Translations under genes and position numbers: made by a program | Shown: positions 9,109-17,838 of the stretch, piece by piece | Layout of the letters: the number at the start of each line of letters is the position of its first letter | How positions within the stretch are numbered: the first letter of the stretch is position 1 | Notes under the pieces: generated by a model | What the model was told of the DNA's origin: nothing | What the model saw: the letters and a program-made list of their open reading frames with translations, nothing else | Database searches by the model: none | Source of the DNA: Draconibacterium orientale | GTDB lineage: Bacteria; Bacteroidota; Bacteroidia; Bacteroidales; Prolixibacteraceae | Length of the DNA stretch: 64,000 nt | Reading direction: 5' to 3' | Assembly: GCF_000626635.1 (NCBI RefSeq) | Contig: NZ_CP007451.1 | Location: 4,694,501 to 4,758,500, forward strand

Positions 9109-10200
9109 ATGAAAACACCAGTACAAAAATCAAAACTCATAATCGCAATTGCACTGTTATCAATAATTGCAATCTCATGTGGTAACAAAGAAAAAGAACA
9201 GGCCACGGGATCACAGGAAAAAGTTGCGGCAGAAACTGCTGTTGCAAAATTGGCTGATTACCCGGTAGTACATAGTTTTTCAGGCAAACTGGAAGCCGAC
9301 AAACAAAGTAATTTAAGCACCCGTATTATGGGGCAAATTCAGCGTATTTACGTTAAACCAGGCCAGAAAGTAAACCAGGGCGATCTGTTGATCCAGATCA
9401 GAAACCAGGATATTCTGGCGAAGAAAGCACAGGTGGAAGCAAGTAAAGTTGAAGCCAGCACTGCTTATGAAAGCGCTGAAAAAGATTTAAAACGTTACGA
9501 AGCGCTCTACGCGGCAAACAGTGCGTCGGACAAAGAAATGGACGATATGCGTACCCGTTACGACATGGCCAAAGCACGTTTGGCTGCCGTTGAGCAAATG
9601 GAAAACGAAGTAGAAGAAAACATGCGTTATGCATCGATTCGTGCCCCTTACAGCGGAGTAATCACCACCAAATTCGTTCAGGAAGGCGACATGGCCAATC
9701 CGGGAATGCCTTTATTGAGTATGGAAAGCCCATCGCAATGGAAAGTAATTGCACGCATTCCTGAAGCCGACATCGCAAAAGTTCAGTTGAATGATGCCGT
9801 TCAAGTAAAATTCACTGCAGCAAATGCAGAACTGGAAGGAAAAATTATCGAAATAAATCCATCAACCACAAATACCGGTAACCAATATATGGCAAAGGTT
9901 TTAGTTACCGTTCCTGAAAACTGTACGGCAAAATTGTACAGCGGAATGTATGCCGAAGTATTGTTTGAGTATGGAACACAAAAACGCATCCTGGTTCCGG
10001 AATCAGCTTTGATCCATCGTGGTCAGCTGGTTGGAATTTATGCTGTTGGCCAAACAGGAAATGCCCTGCTTCGCTGGGTAAAAACAGGCAAAACATTTGG
10101 CGACAAAATTGAAATCATTTCAGGCTTATCGGATGGAGAACAATATGTGGTGAAGTCTGACAGCAAACTTTTTGACGGAGCAATTATAGCTTCCAATTAA
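9109..10200 (+). CDS. RND efflux periplasmic adaptor lipoprotein, AcrA/MdtA type
   Basis: 363 residues. The lipobox is AISC with Cys24. Lipoyl half-motif GQIQRIYVKPGQKVNQGDLLIQI (about 74-96), a short alpha hairpin (about 100-165), second lipoyl half RAPYSGVITTKFVQEGDMANPGMPL, then beta-barrel and membrane-proximal domains (LVPESALIHRGQLVGIYAV). It connects the AcrB-like pump to the channel. It lacks the His-rich extensions of the first adaptor, so it may handle organic or non-cationic substrates. A 143-bp gap with palindromes separates it from the pump gene. Confidence 0.9.
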   Translation: MKTPVQKSKLIIAIALLSIIAISCGNKEKEQATGSQEKVAAETAVAKLADYPVVHSFSGKLEADKQSNLSTRIMGQIQRIYVKPGQKVNQGDLLIQIRNQDILAKKAQVEASKVEASTAYESAEKDLKRYEALYAANSASDKEMDDMRTRYDMAKARLAAVEQMENEVEENMRYASIRAPYSGVITTKFVQEGDMANPGMPLLSMESPSQWKVIARIPEADIAKVQLNDAVQVKFTAANAELEGKIIEINPSTTNTGNQYMAKVLVTVPENCTAKLYSGMYAEVLFEYGTQKRILVPESALIHRGQLVGIYAVGQTGNALLRWVKTGKTFGDKIEIISGLSDGEQYVVKSDSKLFDGAIIASN

Positions 10201-10214
10201 GCAAAAAGTAATTC

Positions 10215-10304
10215 CTAAGTGAATTACCCCTGTCGCTTCAATGAAGCTCCTGTTCCGTCAGCCGACGGAGACAATCGGAACAAAGTGACGATAGTGGGTC
10301 TATT
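10215..10304. repeat. Palindromic intergenic element between adaptor and pump genes
   Basis: Contains nested short palindromes: GCTTCAATGAAGC and TCCGTC-AGCC-GACGGA, flanked by GTCGC and GTGACG near the ends. The TCCGTC/GACGGA stem recurs in the repeat at 32325-32457. It sits inside an otherwise continuous efflux operon and could be an RNA processing or stability element. The family is inferred from structure only. Confidence 0.5.
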
Positions 10305-10343
10305 AAACGGAACTTAAAAAATGAATTTAAGAGAGAAAAAAAA

Positions 10344-13300
10344 ATGAAAACAGGATTTGCCGGCGGAATAGCCAAACAATTTATAAACTCAAAATTAACG
10401 CCGCTGTTGATGATTGCTTTTATGGCAATCGGTATCTACAGCTCGTACCTGACTCCCCGCGAGGAGGAACCGCAAATTGATGTACCAATTGCTGATATCC
10501 TCTTTAGTTATCCGGGAGCCAGCCCAAAAGAAATTGAATCCCGCGTGATGCAACCGCTCGAAAAAGTGGTAGCCAATATTCCGGGAGTTGAATACGTTTA
10601 CTCTACCTCAATGCCGGGCCAGGCCATGCTTATCGTTCAGTTTTACGTTGGCGAAGACATCGAACGTTCGTTGGTTAAAATGTACAACGAAATTATGAAG
10701 CACATGGACCAGATGCCGCACGGAACAAGTTTGCCTTTGGTAAAAACACGTTCTATCGACGACGTGCCGGTGTTGGGACTAACTTTCTGGAGCGAGAATT
10801 ACGACGACTATCAGTTGAAACGAATTGCCCAGGAAGTAAATAACGAAATTGAACAGGTTACCGATGTATCGGAAACGAAAGTAATTGGAGGCCGTTCACG
10901 CCAGATCCGCGTCGTTTTAAACAACGGAGCAATGGCCCGCTACAACGTTGATGCATTGAGTATTGCACAAAAAATACAGACTGCCAATCAGCAATTCAAT
11001 ACAGGTGCTTTTAACAAGAATGATGTGGAATACCTGGTTGAAGCCGGTGAATTTCTGCAAACATCGGATGATGTTTCCAACCTGGTTGTTGGCATCCACA
11101 ACGGAAGCCCGGTTTACCTGAAACAGGTGGCCGAAATTCTTGATGGTCCGGAAGAGCCGATTCAGTATGTGAATTTTGGTTACGGAATGATGGACGAAAA
11201 GAAAAATGAATTTGCAGGCGAATATGGAGCAGTAACGATTTCTGTAGCAAAACGCCGTGGTGCTGATGCGATGAAAGTTTCTGACCAGATTTTGGAAAAG
11301 ATCAGCCATCTTGAAAAAGACCTGATTCCTGCTGACGTTCATGTTGATGTAACCCGTAACTACGGCGAAACAGCCTCGCACAAAGTCTCGGAACTGTTGA
11401 TGCACCTTGCCGGAGCGATTATCGCGGTAACTTTTGTGGTAATGCTTGCCATGGGTTGGCGCGGTGGACTGGTTGTATTCCTGTCGGTACCGATTACCTT
11501 CGCCCTAACCATGTTCAGCTACTATTTCCTCGATTACACACTGAACCGGATTACGCTTTTTGCACTGGTTTTTGTAACAGGTATTGTGGTTGACGACTCG
11601 ATTATTATCGCCGAAAACATGCACCGGCATTTTAAGATGAAAAAATTGCCATTCATTCAGGCCGCATTGCGCTCGATCGATGAAGTGGGTAACCCAACAA
11701 TTCTGGCCACATTTACGGTAATTGCGGCGGTATTGCCAATGGTTTTCGTATCCGGATTAATGGGGCCTTACATGAGCCCGATGCCTATTGGAGCGTCTAT
11801 TGCAATGATCTTCTCGTTGCTGGTTGCATTAACGATTACTCCGTACCTCGCTTTCCGTTTACTAAGAGTTATTGAGAAAGACGACAAAGTAAAAAAGGCA
11901 TTCAAACTCGAAAATTCGCCGATTTATAAGATCTATTATAAAACGATGAACCCAATGTTGGAATCGCCGTTGAAACGCTGGACATTTATAGGAACGATCA
12001 CATTTTTACTTCTGGCATCAACAACGCTGGTTTATTTTAAAATGGTAGCCGTAAAAATGCTTCCGTTCGATAATAAAAACGAATTCCAAGTAATTATCGA
12101 CATGCCGGAAGGAACCACGCTTGAGCGCACTGCTGCCGTTACAAAAGAACTGGCAGCATACATTGCTCAACAGGAAGAGGTATTAAATTACCAGTCGTAT
12201 GTAGGAACTGCTTCGCCAATGAATTTTAACGGTTTGGTGCGTCACTACGATTTACGCCGTGGTTCAAATGTATCTGATATACAGGTGAACCTGACGGACA
12301 AAACCGAGCGTAAAGCACAAAGTCACGACATTGCAAAAGCTATGCGTCCGGGTATTCAGCAACTGGCAAAAAAATTCAACGCCAATGCAAAAGTTGTAGA
12401 GGTTCCACCTGGTCCACCGGTACTTTCAACATTGGTTGCCGAAATTTACGGACCTGATTACGACCAACAAATTGAGGTTGCCCGCCAGGTAAAAGACTTA
12501 TTTGCCGAAACGGCCGATGTGGTAGATATCGACTGGCAGGTGGAAGACGACCAGGTAGAATACAAATTCAATGTACTGAAAGAAAAAGCGGCTTTGGCTG
12601 GTGTTTCAACTCAGCAGGTGGTAAACAGCGTTGCTATGGCGCTTGGCGGGCAGGAAGTAGCACAACTTTACGCTGAAAAAGAACACGAGCAGGTTGGTAT
12701 TGCATTGCGCTTTTCGGAAGATGAACGCTCTAGCATTGAAGACCTGAAGAAAATAAACATCATGAGCATGACCGGCCAAAAAGTGGCACTTGGCGATGTG
12801 GTTGAGATAAAAGAAGAAATTCAGGACAAAAGCATTTATCGCAAAAACCAAAAACGTGTAGTTTATGTAACTGCCGACATTGCAGGAGCTTTGGAAAGTC
12901 CGGTTTACGGCATTCTGGATATGAGTGATAACCTCGATAAAATCGAGCTGCCTGAAGGTTACACATTGAATGAAGAGTTTACACAGCAGCCTTTCGTTCA
13001 AGACAATTACAGCTTAAAATGGGACGGCGAGTGGCAAATTACCTACGAAGTATTCCGCGATTTGGGAGCTGCGTTTGCAGTGGTTCTCCTGGTAATTTAC
13101 CTGCTTATCATCGGTTGGTTCCAAAACTTTACAGTGCCGTTTGTAATGATGGTTGCCATTCCACTTTCGTTAGTTGGTATTCTTATTGGTCACTGGCTGA
13201 TGGGCGCATTCTTTACAGCAACTTCAATGATCGGATTAATTGCGCTGGCGGGAATTATGGTCCGAAACTCCATACTGCTCATCGACTTTATAAATCTCCG

Positions 13301-13607
13301 GCTTAAGGACGGAGCGCCGCTAAAAGACGCGGTAATAGAAGCGGGAGCAGTACGAACCACTCCTATCCTGCTTACTGCCGGAACTGTTGTAATTGGTGCC
13401 GTGGTAATTTTATTCGACCCTATTTTCCAGGGGCTTGCAATTTCACTAATGGGTGGAACAATTGCATCAACATTCTTAACACTGGTTATTGTTCCGCTGA
13501 TTTATTACATGACCGAGAAGAAAAAATACCCGGTAGAAAATGCGCCGGTTGTGCATACTGAAGAAACCAATATTGAATTAACGAACAAGGAGGACAAACA
13601 ATCATGA
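10344..13607 (+). CDS. Efflux RND transporter permease, AcrB-like
   Basis: 1087 residues. TM1 about 21-38 (LTPLLMIAFMAIGIYSSYL); the TM4 proton relay is GIVVDDSIIIAENMHRHF (about 413-430); the second half has the matching TM7-12 set (GLAFAVVLLV..., AGIMVRNSILLIDFINLRL). A proton-driven exporter working with the lipoprotein adaptor and TolC-like protein upstream. Its stop overlaps the start of the small gene at 13604 by four bases. It belongs to a branch with extra C-terminal residues (about 35 after the last helix). Substrate is unknown. Confidence 0.94.
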   Translation: MKTGFAGGIAKQFINSKLTPLLMIAFMAIGIYSSYLTPREEEPQIDVPIADILFSYPGASPKEIESRVMQPLEKVVANIPGVEYVYSTSMPGQAMLIVQFYVGEDIERSLVKMYNEIMKHMDQMPHGTSLPLVKTRSIDDVPVLGLTFWSENYDDYQLKRIAQEVNNEIEQVTDVSETKVIGGRSRQIRVVLNNGAMARYNVDALSIAQKIQTANQQFNTGAFNKNDVEYLVEAGEFLQTSDDVSNLVVGIHNGSPVYLKQVAEILDGPEEPIQYVNFGYGMMDEKKNEFAGEYGAVTISVAKRRGADAMKVSDQILEKISHLEKDLIPADVHVDVTRNYGETASHKVSELLMHLAGAIIAVTFVVMLAMGWRGGLVVFLSVPITFALTMFSYYFLDYTLNRITLFALVFVTGIVVDDSIIIAENMHRHFKMKKLPFIQAALRSIDEVGNPTILATFTVIAAVLPMVFVSGLMGPYMSPMPIGASIAMIFSLLVALTITPYLAFRLLRVIEKDDKVKKAFKLENSPIYKIYYKTMNPMLESPLKRWTFIGTITFLLLASTTLVYFKMVAVKMLPFDNKNEFQVIIDMPEGTTLERTAAVTKELAAYIAQQEEVLNYQSYVGTASPMNFNGLVRHYDLRRGSNVSDIQVNLTDKTERKAQSHDIAKAMRPGIQQLAKKFNANAKVVEVPPGPPVLSTLVAEIYGPDYDQQIEVARQVKDLFAETADVVDIDWQVEDDQVEYKFNVLKEKAALAGVSTQQVVNSVAMALGGQEVAQLYAEKEHEQVGIALRFSEDERSSIEDLKKINIMSMTGQKVALGDVVEIKEEIQDKSIYRKNQKRVVYVTADIAGALESPVYGILDMSDNLDKIELPEGYTLNEEFTQQPFVQDNYSLKWDGEWQITYEVFRDLGAAFAVVLLVIYLLIIGWFQNFTVPFVMMVAIPLSLVGILIGHWLMGAFFTATSMIGLIALAGIMVRNSILLIDFINLRLKDGAPLKDAVIEAGAVRTTPILLTAGTVVIGAVVILFDPIFQGLAISLMGGTIASTFLTLVIVPLIYYMTEKKKYPVENAPVVHTEETNIELTNKEDKQS

Positions 13608-13912
13608 AATTTGTAATTATTCAAAGCGCCGAAGCTTATCATCATGAGCTGGAGCAGATCTTTCGCGACATAAAGATTAATTCGTACAGCGAATTGCCCG
13701 TTGATGGTTTTATGGAAAGCGCCGATGGGAATTCAGATATTTCCAACTGGTTCGGATCGTCGAAAAATCCATATCGTTACTTCATTTCATTTACCTTTTT
13801 GGAAGAGGATAAGGCAAATGAACTTCTTGAGCGAATAAAAAGATTTAATGACGAAGCCGAAGGAATTAGCCCGATAAGTGCCTTTATTTCGGCTATCGAA
13901 AAATTTGTATAA
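13604..13912 (+). CDS. Small PII/DUF3240-like protein coupled to the RND pump
   Basis: 102 residues, no signal peptide or membrane helix, probably an alpha/beta ferredoxin-like fold (strand MKFVIIQS, helix AYHHELEQIFRDI, strands YFISFTF and SPISAFISAI). Similar small trailing genes of RND operons have been described as PII-like or DUF3240-like; I see resemblance in length, context and fold pattern but cannot confirm homology. The start overlaps the pump stop (ATGA), strongly implying co-production. Role could be cytosolic regulation or binding of the pump or its substrate; this is inference. Confidence 0.6.
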   Translation: MKFVIIQSAEAYHHELEQIFRDIKINSYSELPVDGFMESADGNSDISNWFGSSKNPYRYFISFTFLEEDKANELLERIKRFNDEAEGISPISAFISAIEKFV

Positions 13913-13952
13913 TCACTTATTTAAAAATTAATCACAACAAAAATAGATTACC

Positions 13953-14135
13953 ATGAAAGAGAGAATAATACGCGCAGTTGCAGGAATATTTGTGTTGACT
14001 AGCATTCTATTGGCCATATTCGTTAATATTTACTGGCTTGGCCTGGCAGGTTTTGTTGGATTGAATTTATTTCAATCGTCGATTACAAAATTTTGCCCAC
14101 TGGAGTATTTCCTTGAAAAGGCCGGAGTAGAATAG
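13953..14135 (+). CDS. YgaP-like membrane protein, DUF2892
   Basis: 60 residues, nearly all membrane: two helices (about 9-25 and 26-42) joined by a short turn (NIYWLG), with the family's N-terminal MKERIIRAVAGIF and ending FCPLEYFLEKAGV. DUF2892 is the membrane part of YgaP-type proteins and often stands alone; its function is unknown, with Cys (FCPL) suggested to matter for thiol or sulfur chemistry. It is the last gene of the efflux operon, 40 bp after the preceding gene and followed by a terminator. Confidence 0.85.
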   Translation: MKERIIRAVAGIFVLTSILLAIFVNIYWLGLAGFVGLNLFQSSITKFCPLEYFLEKAGVE

Positions 14136-14167
14136 CGCTGCAATGTGCTTTTTGCGTTAAATAAAAG

Positions 14168-14192
14168 GTTGTCTGTTACAGGCAACTTTTTT
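14168..14192 (+). terminator. Intrinsic terminator after DUF2892
   Basis: GTTGTCTG and CAGGCAAC pair over 8 bp (one G-T wobble) around a TTA loop, followed by six T residues. Marks the end of the second efflux operon. Confidence 0.8.
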
Positions 14193-14275
14193 GTATTTAT
14201 CATAATATTCTTTGAAAACTTCCAGTAATTTCGTCTATCTTGTAGCTCATACCAACTCAAATAAAATCAAAAAAA

Positions 14276-14851
14276 ATGACAGAAAGTACAAACAAAAAAG
14301 TTGCCGAAAGCTTATGGAAACTCATAATGGCCCGGGGCATAATCCTTATCGTTATAGGGTTAATATTACTCCTGTTCCCTCAGGCAACACTTACCACACT
14401 AATATTTATACTCGGAATTTACCTGCTTATTGATGGGATTGTAACCCTCTTCAACACCTACAAACAAAAAGATGTCAGAAAAAACTGGTGGTGGGGGTTA
14501 ATTACCGGAGGTCTTGGAATTATTGCAGGATTAATTGTGGTGTTAAAACCATTTTCCAGCACGGTACTTACTACCTCATTTTTAATGTGGTTTTTAGGAC
14601 TGGTTGCATTAATAAATGGAATTTCAGGAGTTGTTACCGGAATACGGATAAATAAATACCACACCGGCGCACGTTCCATGATTTGGGGTGGAATATTTTC
14701 AATCGTCCTTGCTATTATTCTAATTTCCTCGCCATACACATCCGCGCTGGTGGTTGTTAAAATATTCGGCTCATTCGCCATTTTTGCAGGAATAATAACT
14801 ATTTTTCTCGCAAACCGTGTAAAAAAGAAAGCACAGGAGATAGAAGAATAA
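14276..14851 (+). CDS. HdeD family membrane protein (DUF308)
   Basis: 191 residues with six predicted membrane helices arranged as three hairpins, with the family pattern ARGIILIVIGLILLLFP then LGIYLLIDGIVTLFN, repeated in degenerate form. HdeD proteins are inner-membrane proteins linked to acid resistance in Escherichia coli, but in Bacteroidota the role is undetermined. Monocistronic by spacing: a terminator lies upstream and the following operon has its own promoter. Confidence 0.85.
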   Translation: MTESTNKKVAESLWKLIMARGIILIVIGLILLLFPQATLTTLIFILGIYLLIDGIVTLFNTYKQKDVRKNWWWGLITGGLGIIAGLIVVLKPFSSTVLTTSFLMWFLGLVALINGISGVVTGIRINKYHTGARSMIWGGIFSIVLAIILISSPYTSALVVVKIFGSFAIFAGIITIFLANRVKKKAQEIEE

Positions 14852-14973
14852 TTGGACATTTTTTTCAACTTGCAGGAAAATGCAAAATCTGGTATCAATT
14901 TAGGTTTTGCATCTTTTGTGTTTTTACGAATTACAAATCTCATGCCTTAATAAACATTTGTTCACCTAATTAC

Positions 14974-15004
14974 TTGTTTAAATAAAATATTTGAACTAAT
15001 TTTG
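14974..15004 (+). promoter_or_regulatory. Promoter of the NifX/Mrp operon
   Basis: TTG (14974-14976) and TAATTTTG (14997-15004) are separated by 20 bp, matching the Bacteroidota sigma-A consensus. The ATG at 15026 is 21 bp after the -7 box. Confidence 0.7.
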
Positions 15005-15025
15005 TAAAGAACATATGTTTATGAT

Positions 15026-15346
15026 ATGAAAACAATAATTACTTCATCCGGAGACAACGTAAACGCTAAATTTGATTTACGGTTTGGACGTGCAGGTTGG
15101 TTTTGTGTGTACGACAAAGAAACGCATACCACCAACTTTATCGAAAACAGTTTTAAAAACTCAAATGGAGGAGCCGGAACAAAATCTTCGGAAATGGCTG
15201 CAGAATTAGGTGCAGAACAAATCATCTCGGGTCATTTTGGCCCAAAAGCCAAGGATATGCTGGATAAGTTTAATATCCGAATGATAGAACTAGACGATGA
15301 AGAGCTGAATGTGAAAGATGTTATTTTAAAAATTGAAAACAATTAG
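15026..15346 (+). CDS. NifX/NifB-type dinitrogenase iron-molybdenum cofactor biosynthesis domain protein
   Basis: 106 residues with the RNase H-like NifX fold: start IITSSGDNVNAKFDLRFGRAGWF, a DLRFGRA motif equivalent to the family DxRFGRA, and GAEQIISGHFGPKA near the end. NifX domains bind Fe-S or Fe-Mo cluster precursors; in non-diazotrophs such as this they commonly accompany Mrp-type ATPases in anaerobes. First gene of the operon, 5 bp from the next. Confidence 0.9.
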   Translation: MKTIITSSGDNVNAKFDLRFGRAGWFCVYDKETHTTNFIENSFKNSNGGAGTKSSEMAAELGAEQIISGHFGPKAKDMLDKFNIRMIELDDEELNVKDVILKIENN

Positions 15347-15351
15347 AAACA

Positions 15352-15588
15352 ATGCCAGGATTAGACAAAACCGGACCAATGGGACAAGGAGCCCAAACCG
15401 GCAGAAAACAAGGAAGATGCAACACTGCATTAACCGATGACCTGTTTACCAGATTTGGATTTGGAAGAAGAGGCGGAGGCAGAGGCTTAAGAAACAGAAA
15501 TCTTGCTGCTGACGACTCTATTCAAACAGGTTGGGGACGCGGAAAAGGAAGAGGTCGTGGCCGTGGATTTGGCCGTTTAGATAATTAA
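15352..15588 (+). CDS. DUF5320 family Gly/Arg-rich protein
   Basis: 78 residues with the family opening MPGLDKTGPMGQGAQTGRKQG and one Cys (GRCN), continuing into Gly/Arg repeats (RRGGGRGLRNRN, GRGKGRGRGRGFGRL). Such proteins habitually sit beside NifX and Mrp genes. The basic low-complexity tail suggests nucleic acid or cluster-protein binding, but no function is known. It lies 5 bp after the first NifX-like gene and 15 bp before the second. Confidence 0.85.
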   Translation: MPGLDKTGPMGQGAQTGRKQGRCNTALTDDLFTRFGFGRRGGGRGLRNRNLAADDSIQTGWGRGKGRGRGRGFGRLDN

Positions 15589-15603
15589 TAATTTAAAATA
15601 CGC

Positions 15604-15945
15604 ATGAGTAAAAAAATTGCTGTTCCTGTTGATGAAAACGGGATTTTAGACGGACATTTCGGACATTGCAAATATTTTGCCCTGTTAAATGTTGAAGACA
15701 CAACCATCGTTAACGAAGAGCGGGTAACACCCCCACCTCACGAGCCGGGAGTATTGCCTAAATGGTTGGCAGAAAAAGGTGTTACCGATGTATTGGCCGG
15801 AGGAATGGGACACAAAGCCATACAAATATTCAACTACAACAATGTAAATGTTTTTGTTGGGGCGCCCAAAATTGCTGCCGAGGAATTGGTACAAGGTTAC
15901 CTCGAAAAAACAATTGAGTTTACGGCAAACTACTGCGATCATTAA
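15604..15945 (+). CDS. Second NifX/NifB-type domain protein
   Basis: 113 residues: MSKKIAVPVDENGILDGHFGHCKYFAL opens with the family D-x-HFGHC motif, followed by PPPHEPGVLPKWLAEKGVTDVLAGGMGHKA and ending in NYCDH. The C-terminal Cys-x-His could bind a cluster or metal. It is a different subtype from the 15026 protein (GHFGHC instead of LRFGRA). A strong hairpin follows it, before the Mrp-type ATPases. Confidence 0.9.
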   Translation: MSKKIAVPVDENGILDGHFGHCKYFALLNVEDTTIVNEERVTPPPHEPGVLPKWLAEKGVTDVLAGGMGHKAIQIFNYNNVNVFVGAPKIAAEELVQGYLEKTIEFTANYCDH

Positions 15946-16049
15946 ATGCCGGAATATCCGGCATAGGAAATATTACAATAAACACAGTGATAAAAGAATG
16001 CATACTGATTTTTGCATCCTACATTACTGATAGTTAGCTACTAAATCGG

Positions 16050-16080
16050 AATTCCCCGGCCAAAAGACCGGGGAATTTTT
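16050..16080 (+). terminator. Internal terminator or attenuator in the NifX/Mrp cluster
   Basis: AATTCCCCGG (16050-16059) and CCGGGGAATT (16068-16077) form a perfect 10-bp stem with an 8-nt loop and a T-run. It sits between the second NifX-like gene and the first ATPase gene, so it could reduce expression of the downstream part. Confidence 0.75.
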
Positions 16081-16092
16081 AAATCAATTCAC

Positions 16093-16955
16093 ATGCAAAT
16101 TGCCATAGCAAGCGGTAAAGGTGGTACCGGAAAAACAACCGTTACCCTTAACCTTTATTACTTCTTATCTGAAAAATACAATAACCAGGTGCAATTAATC
16201 GATTGCGATGTGGAAGAACCCAACGATTTGCTTTTTTTCCCTCAAGCGAAAAAAGAAGCAGAAAAGAAGGTTTTTACCATTGTTCCTGAAATTGATAAAA
16301 CCAAGTGCACGTATTGTAAAAAATGTGTTGAATGGTGCGAATTCAATGCAATAAGCATCGTTACGAAACTGAAATTTGCAGAAGTAAATTACGAGCTTTG
16401 CCATTCGTGTGGCGCTTGTTTTGAAGCTTGTTCGTTTGATGCGCTTAAGCAGATTCAACATCCGCTTGGCAGCATTTCAGATTACCAGACATACTTCGGT
16501 GCCGGAATATCGGAGGGACGGCTTGAAATTGGTTCTGCCATGCAAACGGCATTGATTAAGAAGGTAAAAAACAAACTGATTCCAAACAGAAAATTACCTT
16601 GCTTGATGCACCTCCCGGAACAAGTTGTCCGGTTGTAGAAACGGTATCTACGGCCGATTACGTAGTTTTGGTTACCGAACCAACTCCGTTTGGCCTGCAC
16701 GATTTAAAAATTACAGTTGAGCTGCTAAAAGAAATCCATAAACCATTTGGCGTAGTTGTGAACAAGGCCGGTTTGGGAAATGACGATATTTATCGGTTCT
16801 TAGAAGAAAACAACATCGGGTTACTGGGTAAAATACCGTTTTCAAAAGCTTATGCTGAGAATTATTCGCGAGGTGCTTTGTTTGAAAATATCCCCAATGA
16901 AATAGAACAATCCTATCATTCAATCATTGGTAAACTAGCCACCATAATCAACTAA
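16093..16955 (+). pseudogene. Mrp/MinD-type ATPase with inserted ferredoxin domain, interrupted by a -1 frameshift
   Basis: The reading frame starts with a P-loop (SGKGGTGKTT, residues 7-16), has DCDVEEPN, then two 4Fe-4S sites (Cys 72/75/78/82 and 103/106/109/113). It breaks at about 16590-16593: the first frame ends at 16638 while the second frame carries the essential LDAPPGTSCPVV and FGVVVNKAG motifs to 16955. Adding one A to the A4 run at 16590-16593 restores a full 288-residue protein close in length and layout to the intact paralogue that begins at 16957. Probably a recent frameshift or a homopolymer sequencing error; slippage at A-AAA is a less likely third possibility. The intact form would be a cluster-carrying or scaffold ATPase. 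Confidence 0.85.
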
Positions 16956-16956
16956 A

Positions 16957-17832
16957 ATGAAAGAAATTACCATACTCAGCGGAAAAGGTGGTACAGGAAA
17001 AACAAGTATTACAGCGGCATTAGCTTCGTTGGCCACCAACGCTGTATTTTGCGATAACGATGTTGATGCTGCCGATTTACATTTAATTTTAAAACCCGAT
17101 ATAAAAGAAACGCATCCGTTTGATAGCGGATCGCTGGCTTTTATCAACCCCGAAGAATGCACCAACTGCGGAACCTGCCAGGAAGCTTGTCGGTTTGAAG
17201 CCATTTTCACGAACGAAGCCGGTTTCCCGGAGGTCAATCCCTATCAGTGCGAAGGTTGTCGGTTATGCGAACGACTTTGTCCGGTCGGTGCCATTCAAAT
17301 CAACCAAAACCTGAACAACCAGTGGTTTGTATCCAACACTCGTTTTGGTACGATGGTTCATGCAAAAATGGGCCCCGGCGAAGAAAATTCGGGGAGACTG
17401 GTAACGCAAATACGGGAAAAAGCCAAAGAAATGGCCCGGGAAAATAAAGCACAATTTGTAATCAACGACGGCCCGCCGGGAATTGGCTGCACCGCCATTT
17501 CTTCAATAACCGGAACAAATGCCGTGTTACTGGTTATCGAGCCAACTATTTCAGGCCTGCACGATGCCAAACGTTTAGTGGAACTGGTTAATTCGTTCCA
17601 GGTGCCACTTTATGCAATCATCAATAAACACGATATAAATTCGGAATTTACAGCAACGGTTGAGCGCTACTTAGGCGATACGAATATTCCACTTGTTGGC
17701 AAAATCCCATTTTCTGAACTGTTTGTTGAATCGATGTTACACGAAAAATCGTTGGTTGAATACGTACCGGATCATCCAATTAGTTTAAATTTAAAAACCA
17801 TTTGGGAAAAAATCAGCACTAACCAAATTTAA
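16957..17832 (+). CDS. Mrp/MinD-type ATPase with two 4Fe-4S sites
   Basis: 291 residues. Deviant Walker A SGKGGTGKTS (8-17), DNDVDAADLH (33-42), ferredoxin-type insertion with Cys 68/71/74/78 and 98/101/104/108, switch II NDGPPGIGC, and INKHDIN base-recognition strand. Soluble P-loop ATPases of this type transfer or sense Fe-S clusters and are found with NifX-like proteins in anaerobes. Starts one base after the stop of the preceding ATPase, so the two are probably a heteromeric pair. It is intact, unlike its neighbour. Confidence 0.92.
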   Translation: MKEITILSGKGGTGKTSITAALASLATNAVFCDNDVDAADLHLILKPDIKETHPFDSGSLAFINPEECTNCGTCQEACRFEAIFTNEAGFPEVNPYQCEGCRLCERLCPVGAIQINQNLNNQWFVSNTRFGTMVHAKMGPGEENSGRLVTQIREKAKEMARENKAQFVINDGPPGIGCTAISSITGTNAVLLVIEPTISGLHDAKRLVELVNSFQVPLYAIINKHDINSEFTATVERYLGDTNIPLVGKIPFSELFVESMLHEKSLVEYVPDHPISLNLKTIWEKISTNQI

Positions 17833-17838
17833 AATAAC

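Noticed and set aside
11011-11250. Antisense frames inside the AcrB-like gene
   Set aside because: Shadow frames of a strongly coding gene, with unusual Cys/Arg-rich composition and no independent signals.
16590-16600. Programmed -1 ribosomal frameshifting as the main explanation
   Set aside because: The site lacks a full X-XXY-YYZ heptamer and no clear stimulatory structure was found; error or recent mutation is simpler.
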